A stretch of DNA of 64,000 nucleotides from positions 79,020 through 143,019 of the forward strand of contig NZ_VCPE01000016.1 of assembly GCF_005938105.1 (NCBI RefSeq). The letters run 5' to 3'. A program made the position numbers and the translations under genes. The notes below the pieces were generated by a model. The model was not told the DNA's origin. It made no database searches and was given only the letters and a program-made list of their open reading frames with translations. Of this stretch, positions 1 through 8,952 are shown in pieces (the stretch's first letter is position 1; each line of letters begins with the position of its first letter). Source of the stretch: Brucella haematophila (GTDB lineage: Bacteria > Pseudomonadota > Alphaproteobacteria > Rhizobiales > Rhizobiaceae).

Positions 1-27
1 ATAGAGCCGAATAGAGGACACACTTTC

Positions 28-372
28 ATGAAGCGTTTTTTGCGCATTGTTGCCTGGCTTGTCCTCGTTTTCATCCTCATAGTCACGGTCGGCCCGATCA
101 ACTTGCGCCCTGTCAGTGGTGAACCTGCGGATGTTGAACGTTTCGGCGCATTCTTTCTCGTGGGTACGCTTTTTGCGCTCGCCTATCCCCGCCATTGGCT
201 GTCGGTCTTGTTGCTGACGGTTGGCTGCGCAGGCGCTTTCGAGCTTTTGCAGCGTCTGGCGCCCGGGCGTCATGGGGAAATTGCGGATTTTCTGTTCAAG
301 GCCGCCGGAGCTGTCTGCGGAACGACCGCAGGCTATTTGCTAAGCCGGCTGATACCAGCCAGCAAATCATAA
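28..372 (+). CDS. VanZ-like small membrane protein
   Basis: A 114-residue protein that is mostly hydrophobic. An N-terminal membrane segment follows MKR, two more lie around residues 38-72, and a glycine/alanine-rich one is at the C-terminus. The short polar stretch RLAPGRHGEIADF between helices 3 and 4 fits the VanZ-like family, whose members carry a conserved acidic or arginine patch in that place. The family is named after a teicoplanin-resistance accessory protein, but most chromosomal members have no known role. A weak purine-rich site (gagga) precedes the ATG. It is convergent with the DUF2336 gene, only 4 bases away. The family call is moderately secure; the function is unknown. Confidence 0.7.
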   Translation: MKRFLRIVAWLVLVFILIVTVGPINLRPVSGEPADVERFGAFFLVGTLFALAYPRHWLSVLLLTVGCAGAFELLQRLAPGRHGEIADFLFKAAGAVCGTTAGYLLSRLIPASKS

Positions 373-376
373 TCAA

Positions 377-1507
377 TCAGGCAACCGACATCAGGTTCAG
401 TCTGTCGCGCGCGGTCTGGCGCATGAATTCCTGATGGATTGAGCGCAACAGCGCGAACAGATCGTCGTTTGCAGCCAGTTGTCTGCTTTTACCAGCCGTT
501 TCGAGCATCAAAGCCGAGACTTCCACCGGACCGAACTTGCTGCGTCCGCTGGCAACAGCGCGCCATGCTTCAACGGCTGCAATCAGCGCGACATGGGTGG
601 CATCAGCCAAACCGGCAGAACGCAGCAATGCAACCAGCGCTGCCGGGCGTCCATGCGAAATGATTGAGCAAATACGGTCTTCGTCAAGATCGGACAGCGA
701 TGCCATCAGAGCCGCGAACAAATCGATACGACCACCTGCGACAACACGGATGATGAAACTGGTCGTCACCTCACCGCGCAGACGCAGATGCTCCACCACG
801 GCAGGCAGTTCCTGATGCGAGCAGGCTTCGGCAATATCGATGGAAGCACGCATGGCTGCATCGCCAACCAGCTTCGCAGCGCGGCGCTCGCCAAGCAGAC
901 GATTGACCAGTGGCATTTCTTTCAAGGCATCGCCAACCTTCACCACCAGCAAATGACGGCAGTCGGCAGGCAGTTGCGGATGCGCCAATAGCGCCTCACG
1001 CACATGCGGCTCATGTCCGCAACGCTCTGCGATCCGACGGAATGACAGCGGGGCAATCCGCGCACAACCATTGCGAAGCAGTTCGGCGACCGATTCAGAC
1101 GTGCCGACTTCTGCGATAGCGGCGGCAAGCGCCATGGAAACATGTGGGCGGGCCGCGACCAGCAACTGGATCAGCGGCGCACCGAAGGAAACACGGTCGA
1201 TAAGGTCTGCTTCGCTCAAAAGCGGCGAACGGGCAATAATGTAGCCTGCCACTTCCGGCTGATCGGCCGCAAGCGCCGTAACGATATGCAATGGGGAATG
1301 CGCGCTGGTGGACAGAACATCGGCCATGGCGATACGCACCTTGGGCGACGGATCATCAAGCATAAGCGTCAGGCTTGCTTCGGCAAAGGCGCGAGATTGT
1401 GGCGATTCCTGCTGATCGATGCAGCATTGCGCAAGCGCTGCGGCTTTGACGATACGTGCTGAAACCGGCTCGGTTCGGCTGATAGGCGCACCATTCTCGA
1501 TATACAT
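377..1507 (-). CDS. DUF2336 domain-containing protein
   Basis: A 376-residue soluble protein built from repeated helical units rich in alanine and leucine, such as LMLDDPSPKVRIAMADVL, which recall HEAT-like repeats. This matches the alphaproteobacterial DUF2336 family, and the length is usual for it. No enzyme motif is visible. The members have no established biochemical role; a scaffold or protein-binding function would fit the repeat architecture, but that is inference. It is convergent with the VanZ-like gene and divergent from the small membrane protein at 1660. The start at MYIENG is the only good one in the frame. Confidence 0.72.
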   Translation of the reverse strand: MYIENGAPISRTEPVSARIVKAAALAQCCIDQQESPQSRAFAEASLTLMLDDPSPKVRIAMADVLSTSAHSPLHIVTALAADQPEVAGYIIARSPLLSEADLIDRVSFGAPLIQLLVAARPHVSMALAAAIAEVGTSESVAELLRNGCARIAPLSFRRIAERCGHEPHVREALLAHPQLPADCRHLLVVKVGDALKEMPLVNRLLGERRAAKLVGDAAMRASIDIAEACSHQELPAVVEHLRLRGEVTTSFIIRVVAGGRIDLFAALMASLSDLDEDRICSIISHGRPAALVALLRSAGLADATHVALIAAVEAWRAVASGRSKFGPVEVSALMLETAGKSRQLAANDDLFALLRSIHQEFMRQTARDRLNLMSVA

Positions 1508-1659
1508 TCTGGCCCCGCTCCAGACAGTTCATGTATTCGAAATTGGTAAATTAAAATGGTTTATGATCCGTTTACCATAAGCTTAACCTGGCTCTGAAAT
1601 GGAATGGAACCGAACGGCCTTCCGCACGTTTTCCTTGCATCAGTAAACGGAGACGACAA

Positions 1660-1977
1660 ATGGCCGAAGACAAGACCACCAACGATATCCAGCAGGCTTT
1701 GGAAAAGCAGATCGCCGATATGCGCGGTGAGCTGAAACGTCTTTCCCGTACGCTTGCCTCCCAATCCGGAGAATTCCGGGAGCGTGCGGAAGACGCAATG
1801 GATGACGTATCGGGTCGGCTGCGGCACACGGCGCAGGCTGTTCGTGATCGCGGACAAGTGGTGGCGGAAACGATACGCGAGAACCCCGGAACGGCGACTA
1901 CGCTGTTCGGGACAGCCGGCATTCTCGGCATTCTGATCGGCGTGGCCATCGGATGTGCGATCTCGGATCGCCGCTGA
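1660..1977 (+). CDS. ElaB/YqjD-like (DUF883) membrane-anchored protein
   Basis: A 105-residue protein. Residues 1-75 are charged and likely an amphipathic coiled coil (LEKQIADMRGELKRLSRTLA), followed by a single C-terminal membrane segment preceded by ETIRENPGTA. The RENP element just before a glycine-rich helix is the hallmark of the ElaB/YqjD/DUF883 group. In E. coli these tail-anchored proteins bind ribosomes in stationary phase; that activity is known only there and is not shown here. An AGACGACA-rich leader precedes the ATG, and a strong GC hairpin follows at 2047-2081. It stands alone as a transcription unit. Confidence 0.75.
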   Translation: MAEDKTTNDIQQALEKQIADMRGELKRLSRTLASQSGEFRERAEDAMDDVSGRLRHTAQAVRDRGQVVAETIRENPGTATTLFGTAGILGILIGVAIGCAISDRR

Positions 1978-2046
1978 GTATATTCTGAAACGTCAGGAAC
2001 GGTTTTCGGGATATGCATTAAAGCAAGCCGATTGAAGCCGGTTTAA

Positions 2047-2081
2047 GGAAGGCCCGCGCCGCCCCCTCGCGCGGGCCTTCC
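2047..2081 (+). terminator. Hairpin, probable terminator of the DUF883-like gene
   Basis: A perfect 13-bp inverted repeat (GGAAGGCCCGCGC at 2047-2059 and its complement at 2069-2081) with a 9-base loop lies 70 bases after the stop codon. The run of T residues comes only 12 bases later, so it is not a textbook intrinsic terminator. Confidence 0.5.
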
Positions 2082-2263
2082 TGCATTCATATTGCTTTTT
2101 TCTTTACGCCCGCATGGCTGGCTGATAGTCAGCCGCATCGGCAATTTTGCCACCGGTCGCAGCCTACCCGGTCAAAACAAGGACAAGAAGCCAAGCAGCA
2201 ATGCTTGCGCTGCGCGCATAAGCGCGAAACTGGCTGCGCCGTAACCTGACGAAAGGCGCTTAA

Positions 2264-2731
2264 ATGTCAGAAAATACAATATATTCCGGCCTCACGCAGC
2301 TGGGTTCGACCACTGGTGTGCCAGCCTCGCCGGAAGAAGCCGTTCTTGAAAAAGTCGCCAATCCGCAGCACGGCACGCGCTATTGCGTACGCTTTACCGC
2401 GCCGGAATTCACCTCGCTTTGCCCCATGACTGGCCAGCCGGATTTCGCCCATCTGATGATCGACTATGTGCCGGATCGCTGGCTGGTGGAAAGCAAATCG
2501 CTCAAACTCTTTCTGTTTTCATTCCGCAATCACGGCGCTTTCCATGAAGATTGCACAGTCACCATCGGCAAGCGTCTGGTCGATCTCTTGCAACCGGAAT
2601 GGCTGCGCATCGGCGGTTACTGGTATCCGCGCGGCGGCATCCCGATTGATGTGTTTTACCAGACTGGCGCAGCGCCGCAGGATGTGTGGATCCCGGAGCA
2701 GAATGTGCCAAATTATCGAGGAAGAGGATAA
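2264..2731 (+). CDS. queF: NADPH-dependent 7-cyano-7-deazaguanine reductase QueF
   Basis: Reduces preQ0 to preQ1 in the cytoplasm, a step in making queuosine for the wobble base of GUN-anticodon tRNAs. At 155 residues it is the short, unimodular form of the family. The catalytic cysteine is Cys53 in [11 protein letters not shown], with the general-acid Asp60 following. The QueF substrate/NADPH motif [21 protein letters not shown] is intact. The gene is preceded by 286 bases without a gene; no recognisable preQ1 riboswitch was found there. The last base of its stop codon directly abuts the 3' CCA end of the convergent tRNA-like gene. Confidence 0.95.
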   Translation: MSENTIYSGLTQLGSTTGVPASPEEAVLEKVANPQHGTRYCVRFTAPEFTSLCPMTGQPDFAHLMIDYVPDRWLVESKSLKLFLFSFRNHGAFHEDCTVTIGKRLVDLLQPEWLRIGGYWYPRGGIPIDVFYQTGAAPQDVWIPEQNVPNYRGRG

Positions 2732-2807
2732 TGGAGGCCTCGCCCTGGGTTTGAACCAAGGACAGGGGAGTTTGCAGGCTCCCTGCGTTGCATTCCGCCA
2801 CGAGGCC
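2732..2807 (-). tRNA. tRNA-Cys-like gene (GCA), non-canonical fold
   Basis: Read on the minus strand this is 76 nt with encoded CCA, discriminator U73-equivalent and anticodon GCA, the main cysteine identity elements. The acceptor stem GGCCTCG/CGAGGCC is perfect and can extend by a U-G pair to 8 bp. The T-arm has loop TTCAAAC on a 5-bp stem, so the amino-acid branch totals 13 bp, as in selenocysteine tRNA. The anticodon stem GGGAG/CTCCC is perfect but closes an 8-base loop, CCTGCAAA. The D-arm is short and lacks the usual GG pair in its loop. The variable region is only 4-5 nt, so it is not a true selC. It could be a minor functional tRNA-Cys, a decaying tRNA, or a tRNA-like RNA. Confidence 0.6.
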
Positions 2808-3001
2808 ATACCGATCGCTACTAGAAGATAGAACTTGCTGACCGGTTAATGGTTGCAATCATACCCGATTAATCTGGCGAGAATGTGAACCTTAGGATGT
2901 ACGCAAGGACAACAGCCGGTAACCGCTCTATTGTTCTGCGTTGCGCCCGTACCTATTATCTTGTCAGCCTACAGCGCCTGTCCAATTTCGGGAAAAACAT
3001 C

Positions 3002-3190
3002 ATGAAACGACCCGGTATCTTCATCTCCCTCACCCTGCTATCCGGCATCATCCTCACCGGCTGCGGCGGCGCGGGAAAAGCAGCCATGGATACGGGCAAG
3101 AGTTTTGACCGATTCGGCTGTATGTCTCGCAACTTCAAGGGAGAGCCGCCCTGCCCGCAGCCGGATCAGGCTCCGCCCAAGACTCAGTAG
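3002..3190 (+). CDS. Small conserved lipoprotein
   Basis: A 62-residue protein with an N-terminal signal (MKRP then a hydrophobic stretch) ending in the lipobox LTGC, so Cys20 would be lipidated. The mature part is about 43 residues, with two further cysteines (FGCMSRNF and EPPCPQ) and a proline-rich tail, PQPDQAPPKTQ. I chose the ATG at 3002 because it gives a proper lipoprotein signal; the longer in-frame extension to 2885 does not. It lies 48 bases before the DUF924 gene on the same strand and may be co-transcribed. No function is known to me. Confidence 0.72.
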   Translation: MKRPGIFISLTLLSGIILTGCGGAGKAAMDTGKSFDRFGCMSRNFKGEPPCPQPDQAPPKTQ

Positions 3191-3238
3191 TTCCTGAGCC
3201 TGAAACAAAAGACGAAAAACCAGAAAAGGAGGCCCCAG

Positions 3239-3781
3239 ATGGCTATTGAACCGCAAGATGTGCTCAAATTCTGGTTTTCAGCCAAGATGCGTGAAAACTG
3301 GTTCACGAAAAGCGACGCTATCGACGAAGAGATTCGCGAGAAGTTCGCGGCAGCCTATGAAGATGCACGTGCTGGCAAACTCGAATCCTGGAAACAGCAA
3401 CCCGAAAGCGCGCTGGCCCTGACCATTCTGTTCGACCAGTTCCCGCGCAATATGTTCCGCGGCTCGTCGCGTTCCTTCGAAAGCGACGGCCTGGCGCTGG
3501 ATGTGGCCATGCAAGCGCTTGACCACGATTTCGACCGGCAGCTTTCCGCCGACGAGCGGCAGTTCTTCTACCTGCCCTTCATGCACAGCGAAAATCTGGA
3601 CAACCAGCGCCGCTGTGTGGAGCTTTATGAAAGGCTTGGCGACCAATATTCGCTCGGCTTTGCCCGCGAACACCATAATATCATCGAGCAGTTCGGACGC
3701 TTCCCGCATCGCAACAAGGTGCTAGGCCGCAGCACGACAGAAGACGAAGCTGATTTCCTCAAGGAACATACAGGCTTCTAA
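3239..3781 (+). CDS. DUF924 family protein
   Basis: A 180-residue soluble protein of the DUF924 family, recognised by the opening VLKFWFSAKMRENWFTKSDAIDEEI, the central LALTILFDQFPRNMFRGSSRSFESD and the late FYLPFMHSENLDNQ and HHNIIEQFGRFPHRN blocks. The family forms an all-helical, TPR-like fold; its biochemical role is not established. The ribosome site aaaaggagg lies 7-8 bases before the ATG. Its stop codon ends at the base before the stop codon of pccR on the other strand, so the two genes converge with no spacer at all. Confidence 0.88.
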   Translation: MAIEPQDVLKFWFSAKMRENWFTKSDAIDEEIREKFAAAYEDARAGKLESWKQQPESALALTILFDQFPRNMFRGSSRSFESDGLALDVAMQALDHDFDRQLSADERQFFYLPFMHSENLDNQRRCVELYERLGDQYSLGFAREHHNIIEQFGRFPHRNKVLGRSTTEDEADFLKEHTGF

Positions 3782-5194
3782 CTACATCAGCCGGTACGGC
3801 AGGATTCCACGGCGGTCGTGATCGACCGCCAACCTGCTTTTGAGCGGCGGCACGGCGCGCTGCACACATTCCGCACGGTCGCAAATCCGGCATGAAACGC
3901 CGATGGGATCAAAAGCTGACCGCGCCGTGATATCGAGACCATCCGCATAGACGAAATCATGCGCGTAGCCGACTTCGCAGCCAAGCGCGATGGCATAGCG
4001 CCGCTGCGGAGCGTTGAAGCCCCCTTCGCTCTTCGTCAGTTCCGTTGCCACGCAAAGATAGCGCGCACCATCGGGCGTTTCGGCAAGCTGGCGGATGATC
4101 CGGCCCGGTGTTTCAAAGGCCTGATGCACATTCCAGAGCGGACAGGCAGCACCATAGCGCGCAAATTGCAGCTTGGCGGCACTGTGGCGCTTGGTGATAT
4201 TGCCTGCACGGTCGATGCGCGCGAAAAACACAGGGATGCCGCGCTGGCCAGAGCGCTGCAAGGTGCTGAGACGATGCGCAACCTGTTCCAGACTGGCCCC
4301 GAAGCGCGAAGCCAGCAGTTCAAGATCATGGCGCAACTCTTTCGCCGCTGCGAGGAAAGTCTGGTAAGGCATGACCAGCGCGCCCGCGAAATAGTTCCGC
4401 AGCCCGATCTTGCAGATCTCCACCGCTTCGACCGAGCGAAAATCGGCTCGCCTCGCTATCGCATTGACCAGATCTTCCATTTCAAGTTCGGCGATCTGAA
4501 ACGCAATCTGAAAATGACGCGTGGAAGCAGGTGAATAGGGGTTGAGATAGAGAACCCGCGCCACCGGATCGAAGCGGCGCAGAACCGCCTCGTCAGAGCC
4601 TGCTCTCGCCAGTCGCACGCGATGCCGCTCTTCCATATATTGCGGCAGGGCTACGCCGATATCCCGTCCGGGAATATCCAGTTGCTCCGCAAGCTTTTCC
4701 GCTGCAACATCAATCTCATGCACATAATTGTCGATAAAATGAAAGAAGTCGCGCACTTCCTCATATGGTGCAGGCTCAGCAATCGACGGTGCGCGTCCCA
4801 GCTGGTTATCGAGACTGGCAAGCTGCTCGCTATTGCGCCGATAAGCCTGATGACACGCAATCAGCGCATGGGCCAGCCCCGGCGCATTCTGCGTGATTAG
4901 TTTCAGTTCCTGAAGGTTCGGCTTGTAATTGTCGAATACGGGATCGGCCAGCGCCTCTGAAACCGCTGATAACAACCGGTCATCATCGCCAAGCGAGATT
5001 GCGCCGATATCGATCTGATAGTTTTCAGCCAGCGCCAACAGGACAGCCGCCGAAACAGGGCGCTGGTTATTCTCAATCTGGTTCAGATAACTCGTTGAAA
5101 TACCGAGACGTTCAGCAAAAGCCGACTGGGTCGCCTTATGCTGTTCGCGGATTTCACGTATCTTCCTGCCGACATAGAGCTTCTTGGGTGCCAT
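3782..5194 (-). CDS. pccR: Short-chain fatty acyl-CoA regulator PccR (XRE-family)
   Basis: A 470-residue regulator with an N-terminal XRE helix-turn-helix (residues 8-62, TQSAFAERLGISTSYLNQIE), a middle IrrE/ImmA-like domain and a C-terminal DUF2083/ScfR domain with cysteine motif CRICDRAEC. In Rhodobacter sphaeroides the ScfR protein PccR controls propionyl-CoA carboxylase; the divergent pccB here fits that role. The ImmA metal site is degraded: HFQIAFQIAELE replaces HExxH, so peptidase activity is unlikely. The start MAPKKLYVGRKIRE is preferred over one 10 codons upstream because homologues begin there. The promoter region carries tandem TTTnGCAA-like boxes, suggesting autoregulation. Confidence 0.88.
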   Translation of the reverse strand: MAPKKLYVGRKIREIREQHKATQSAFAERLGISTSYLNQIENNQRPVSAAVLLALAENYQIDIGAISLGDDDRLLSAVSEALADPVFDNYKPNLQELKLITQNAPGLAHALIACHQAYRRNSEQLASLDNQLGRAPSIAEPAPYEEVRDFFHFIDNYVHEIDVAAEKLAEQLDIPGRDIGVALPQYMEERHRVRLARAGSDEAVLRRFDPVARVLYLNPYSPASTRHFQIAFQIAELEMEDLVNAIARRADFRSVEAVEICKIGLRNYFAGALVMPYQTFLAAAKELRHDLELLASRFGASLEQVAHRLSTLQRSGQRGIPVFFARIDRAGNITKRHSAAKLQFARYGAACPLWNVHQAFETPGRIIRQLAETPDGARYLCVATELTKSEGGFNAPQRRYAIALGCEVGYAHDFVYADGLDITARSAFDPIGVSCRICDRAECVQRAVPPLKSRLAVDHDRRGILPYRLM

Positions 5195-5226
5195 TTTCGC
5201 AATTTCGCATTTTGCTATTTGCAAAT
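5195..5226. promoter_or_regulatory. Probable PccR operator, tandem TTTnGCAA-like boxes
   Basis: Immediately upstream of the pccR ATG lie four near-consecutive boxes: TTTCGCAA (5195), TTTCGCAT (5203), TTTGCTA (5211) and the palindrome ATTTGCAAAT (5217-5226). ScfR-family regulators such as PccR and the related RamB/PrpR proteins are known to recognise TTTGCAAA. Binding here is inferred. The position next to the start codon of pccR suggests negative autoregulation, and it lies about 130 bases upstream of pccB. Confidence 0.55.
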
Positions 5227-5355
5227 TTATAACTTACACAATCGCACCTTTTCAAGCTTTTCTAGACGGCTCACAAGCGCTTTAAGCGTTTCAGAAGACG
5301 CATATAAAAATGCCTATCATTTCAGTTTCATAACCGACTTTCGAAGGCCGCAATA

Positions 5356-6888
5356 ATGCAGGAACTCCTAGAACAGCTCGAAGCCCGCCGCGCCGAAGCG
5401 CGTCTTGGCGGTGGCCAGCGCCGTATCGACGCCCAGCACGCCAAAGGCAAACTGACCGCACGCGAACGTATCGAAGTGCTTCTCGACGAAGGATCGTTCG
5501 AGGAGTTCGACATGTACGTCACGCATCGCTGTACCGATTTCGGCATGGCGGAGCAGAAGGTGGCAGGCGATGGCGTTGTCACCGGCTGGGGCACGATCAA
5601 TGGCCGTCAGGTCTATGTGTTCAGTCAGGATTTCACCGTTCTCGGCGGCTCGCTGTCAGAAACCCATGCCCAGAAGATCTGCAAGATCATGGATATGGCG
5701 ATGAAGAACGGCGCGCCTGTCATCGGCCTCAACGATTCCGGCGGTGCACGCATTCAGGAAGGTGTCGCTTCGCTGGCCGGTTATGCCGATGTATTCAAGC
5801 GCAATGCCGATGCTTCCGGCGTCATTCCGCAGATTTCGGTCATTATGGGCCCCTGCGCGGGCGGCGCGGTCTATTCCCCGGCCATGACCGACTTCATCTT
5901 CATGGTGCGCGACTCATCCTACATGTTCGTCACCGGCCCGGATGTGGTGAAGACCGTCACGAACGAGATCGTCACAGCGGAAGAACTGGGCGGCGCGCGC
6001 ACGCATACCGCAAAGTCGTCGGTCGCTGATGGCGCTTACGAGAACGACATCGAAGCGCTGGAACAGGTGCGCATCCTGTTCGACTTCCTGCCGCTCAACA
6101 ATCGCGACAAGCCGCCGGTTCGCCCGGTCCATGACGACCCGTCGCGGCTAGAAATGCGGCTCGATACACTGATCCCCGACAGCGCGACCAAGCCTTACGA
6201 CATGAAGGAACTGATCCTCGCGCTGGCCGACGAAGGCGAGTTCTTCGAAATTCAGGAAGCCTTCGCCAAGAATATCATTACCGGCTTCCTGCGCATCGAA
6301 GGCCAGACCGTCGGTGTCGTCGCCAACCAGCCCATGGTGCTGGCAGGCTGCCTCGACATCGATTCCTCACGCAAGGCAGCGCGCTTCGTGCGCTTCTGTG
6401 ATGCTTTCTCAATCCCGCTCCTGACCCTTGTGGACGTACCGGGCTTTCTGCCGGGCACGGCGCAGGAATATGGCGGCGTCATCAAGCACGGTGCAAAGCT
6501 GTTGTTTGCCTATAGTCAGGCGACGGTGCCGATGGTCACGCTTATCACCCGCAAGGCCTATGGCGGCGCTTATGACGTGATGGCCTCCAAACATATCGGC
6601 GCAGATATCAACTATGCCTGGCCGACGGCGGAAATCGCCGTGATGGGCGCCAAGGGCGCAACGGAAATTCTCTACCGTTCGGAACTGGGCGACCCGGAAA
6701 AGATCGCTGCACGCACGAAGGAATATGAAACACGTTTCGCCAATCCGTTCGTGGCTGCCGAGCGCGGCTTCATCGACGAGGTGATCATGCCGCATTCCTC
6801 GCGCCGCCGCATTGCACGCGCTTTTGCCAGCCTGCGCAACAAGCAGCAGAGCACGCCCTGGAAAAAGCACGACACCATTCCGCTGTGA
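5356..6888 (+). CDS. pccB: Propionyl-CoA carboxylase beta subunit (carboxyltransferase)
   Basis: A 510-residue carboxyltransferase that moves CO2 from biotin to propionyl-CoA, giving methylmalonyl-CoA in the cytoplasm. It contains the two crotonase-fold halves of the family. Typical blocks include [17 protein letters not shown] and the oxyanion-type glycine pairs in [14 protein letters not shown] and [16 protein letters not shown]. Length is normal for PccB. The start follows GAAGG by 8 bases. It is 23 bases upstream of pccA on the same strand, so the alpha and beta subunits are co-translated in one operon. Regulation is probably by the divergent PccR. Confidence 0.95.
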   Translation: MQELLEQLEARRAEARLGGGQRRIDAQHAKGKLTARERIEVLLDEGSFEEFDMYVTHRCTDFGMAEQKVAGDGVVTGWGTINGRQVYVFSQDFTVLGGSLSETHAQKICKIMDMAMKNGAPVIGLNDSGGARIQEGVASLAGYADVFKRNADASGVIPQISVIMGPCAGGAVYSPAMTDFIFMVRDSSYMFVTGPDVVKTVTNEIVTAEELGGARTHTAKSSVADGAYENDIEALEQVRILFDFLPLNNRDKPPVRPVHDDPSRLEMRLDTLIPDSATKPYDMKELILALADEGEFFEIQEAFAKNIITGFLRIEGQTVGVVANQPMVLAGCLDIDSSRKAARFVRFCDAFSIPLLTLVDVPGFLPGTAQEYGGVIKHGAKLLFAYSQATVPMVTLITRKAYGGAYDVMASKHIGADINYAWPTAEIAVMGAKGATEILYRSELGDPEKIAARTKEYETRFANPFVAAERGFIDEVIMPHSSRRRIARAFASLRNKQQSTPWKKHDTIPL

Positions 6889-6911
6889 TCCGGTTCAGTT
6901 GAGTAGATAAA

Positions 6912-8915
6912 ATGATCAAGAAAATTCTCATTGCCAATCGCGGCGAAATTGCCTGCCGTGTGATCAAGACCGCAAAGAAAATGGGTATTGCGACGGTGGC
7001 GGTATATTCCGATGCCGACCGCAATGCGCTGCATGTGAAAATGGCCGACGAGGCCGTGCATATCGGCCCGGCACCGTCCAACCAGTCTTACATTGTCATC
7101 GACAAGATTCTCGGTGCCATCAAGGCGACAGGCGCGGACGCCGTGCATCCGGGCTACGGTTTTCTTTCGGAAAACCCGCGCTTTGCCGAAGCGCTGAAGG
7201 CGGCCAATGTCACCTTCATTGGACCGCCGGTGAACGCCATCGACGCGATGGGCGACAAGATCACCTCCAAGAAGCTGGCCGCGGAAGCAGGCGTATCCAC
7301 CGTGCCGGGCCATATGGGTCTGATCGAGAATGCCGATGAAGCGGTGAAGATCGCAGGCATGATCGGCTATCCGGTGATGATCAAGGCGTCTGCTGGCGGC
7401 GGCGGCAAGGGTATGCGTATTGCGTGGAACGACGAGGAAGCCCGCGAAGGCTTTCAGCTGTCGCGCAACGAAGCCAAAGCCTCCTTCGGCGACGACCGCA
7501 TTTTCATCGAAAAATTCGTCACCCAGCCGCGCCATATCGAAATTCAGGTGCTCGGTGACAGCCAAGGCAACGTCGTCTATCTTGGCGAACGCGAATGTTC
7601 CATCCAGCGTCGAAACCAGAAGGTGATCGAGGAAGCACCCTCACCTTTTCTCGACGAAGCAACCCGCAAGGCCATGGGCGAACAGGCCGTCGCGCTTGCC
7701 AAGGCAGTTGGATATTATTCCGCCGGTACGGTTGAGTTCATCGTCGATGGCAGCCGCAATTTCTATTTCCTCGAAATGAATACGCGCCTGCAGGTGGAGC
7801 ATCCGGTAACGGAACTCATCACCGGCATCGATCTCGTGGAAGAAATGATCCGCGTCGCCGCTGGTGAAAAGCTGCGCTTCGGTCAGGCCGACGTAAAGCT
7901 CAACGGTTGGGCCATGGAGAGCCGTCTCTATGCCGAAGACCCATATCGCAACTTCCTGCCATCGATCGGTCGCCTGACCCGCTACCGACCGCCTGTAGAA
8001 GGCCGTCGCGAAGATGGAACCGTCATCCGCAATGATACGGGCGTGTTCGAGGGCGGCGAAATCTCGATGTATTACGATCCGATGATCGCCAAGCTTTGCA
8101 GCTGGGGTCCGGATCGCCTTGCCGCAATCGACGCCATGGGCAATGCGCTCGACGCATTTGAAGTTGAAGGCATCGGCCATAATCTGCCGTTCCTGTCCGC
8201 TGTTATGGATCACCAGCGCTTCAGAGCCGGTGCGCTGACCACGGCTTTCATCGCCGAGGAATATCCGGATGGCTTCGCTGGCGTTACACCGTCAGAAGAC
8301 GATGCCCGTCTGCTGGCCGCTGTCGCAGCCCATATCAATCTCACCGTCGTCACCCGCGACGGACAGATTTCGGGTCGCCTTTCCGGACAGGACGTTAAGC
8401 CGGGTAATGACTGGGTTGTGAAGATCGGCGATCATCTGGTGCCCGTTCGCCTTGCGGATGGCGAAGGTGGCGCAACGGTGAATTTCGCCGATGGCGGCGA
8501 CCTCACCATTGCCAGCGACTGGCACCCCGGCAACCAACTTGCCACATTCACCGTTGGCGGCAAGCCGGTCAGCGTGAAGGTTGCTCGTGCGGGTTCCGGT
8601 TGGCGGCTGCGCTGGCGCGGCATGGACCTGACGGCGCATGTGCGCAAACCGCGTGTTGCGGAGCTGGCAAAGCTGATGCCGGTCAAGCTGCCGCCGGATA
8701 CGTCGAAAATGCTGCTTTGCCCGATGCCGGGCGTCATCACCTCGATTCTGGCCGAGGAAGGCGTTACGGTGGAAGCCGGGCAGCCGCTTGCAACAGTCGA
8801 AGCCATGAAGATGGAAAACGTGCTGCGCGCAGAGCGCCGCGCCACCGTCAAGCGCATTGCCGTCAAGGCTGGAGAGAGCCTTGCCGTTGATGAATTGATC
8901 ATGGAATTCGAGTGA
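6912..8915 (+). CDS. pccA: Propionyl-CoA carboxylase alpha subunit (biotin carboxylase + BCCP)
   Basis: A 667-residue biotin-dependent carboxylase subunit. Residues 1-450 form the biotin carboxylase, with the ATP-grasp glycine loop ASAGGGGKGMRIA near residue 158, EIQVLGD, and FLEMNTRLQVEHPVTE. A linker (the BT domain that docks on PccB) follows. The C-terminal biotin carrier domain has the EAMKMENV motif, with the biotinylated lysine at about residue 633. The length is usual for PccA rather than for the shorter acetyl-CoA carboxylase AccC. It lies between pccB and the mutase gene, completing the propionyl-CoA to succinyl-CoA route apart from the epimerase. Confidence 0.95.
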   Translation: MIKKILIANRGEIACRVIKTAKKMGIATVAVYSDADRNALHVKMADEAVHIGPAPSNQSYIVIDKILGAIKATGADAVHPGYGFLSENPRFAEALKAANVTFIGPPVNAIDAMGDKITSKKLAAEAGVSTVPGHMGLIENADEAVKIAGMIGYPVMIKASAGGGGKGMRIAWNDEEAREGFQLSRNEAKASFGDDRIFIEKFVTQPRHIEIQVLGDSQGNVVYLGERECSIQRRNQKVIEEAPSPFLDEATRKAMGEQAVALAKAVGYYSAGTVEFIVDGSRNFYFLEMNTRLQVEHPVTELITGIDLVEEMIRVAAGEKLRFGQADVKLNGWAMESRLYAEDPYRNFLPSIGRLTRYRPPVEGRREDGTVIRNDTGVFEGGEISMYYDPMIAKLCSWGPDRLAAIDAMGNALDAFEVEGIGHNLPFLSAVMDHQRFRAGALTTAFIAEEYPDGFAGVTPSEDDARLLAAVAAHINLTVVTRDGQISGRLSGQDVKPGNDWVVKIGDHLVPVRLADGEGGATVNFADGGDLTIASDWHPGNQLATFTVGGKPVSVKVARAGSGWRLRWRGMDLTAHVRKPRVAELAKLMPVKLPPDTSKMLLCPMPGVITSILAEEGVTVEAGQPLATVEAMKMENVLRAERRATVKRIAVKAGESLAVDELIMEFE

Positions 8916-8952
8916 TCCTGGAGACGGCGCTTCGCGCCTCCTCAAGCCGTCG

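Noticed and set aside
2100-2263. Possible preQ1 or cobalamin riboswitch upstream of queF
   Set aside because: A few GC-rich segments (GCCACCGG, CTACCCGG) look structured, but no preQ1 aptamer core or B12 box could be found by eye.
2732-2807. Reading the tRNA-like gene as a true selenocysteine tRNA
   Set aside because: The anticodon is GCA rather than UCA, there is no long variable arm, and no selA, selB or selD gene is nearby.
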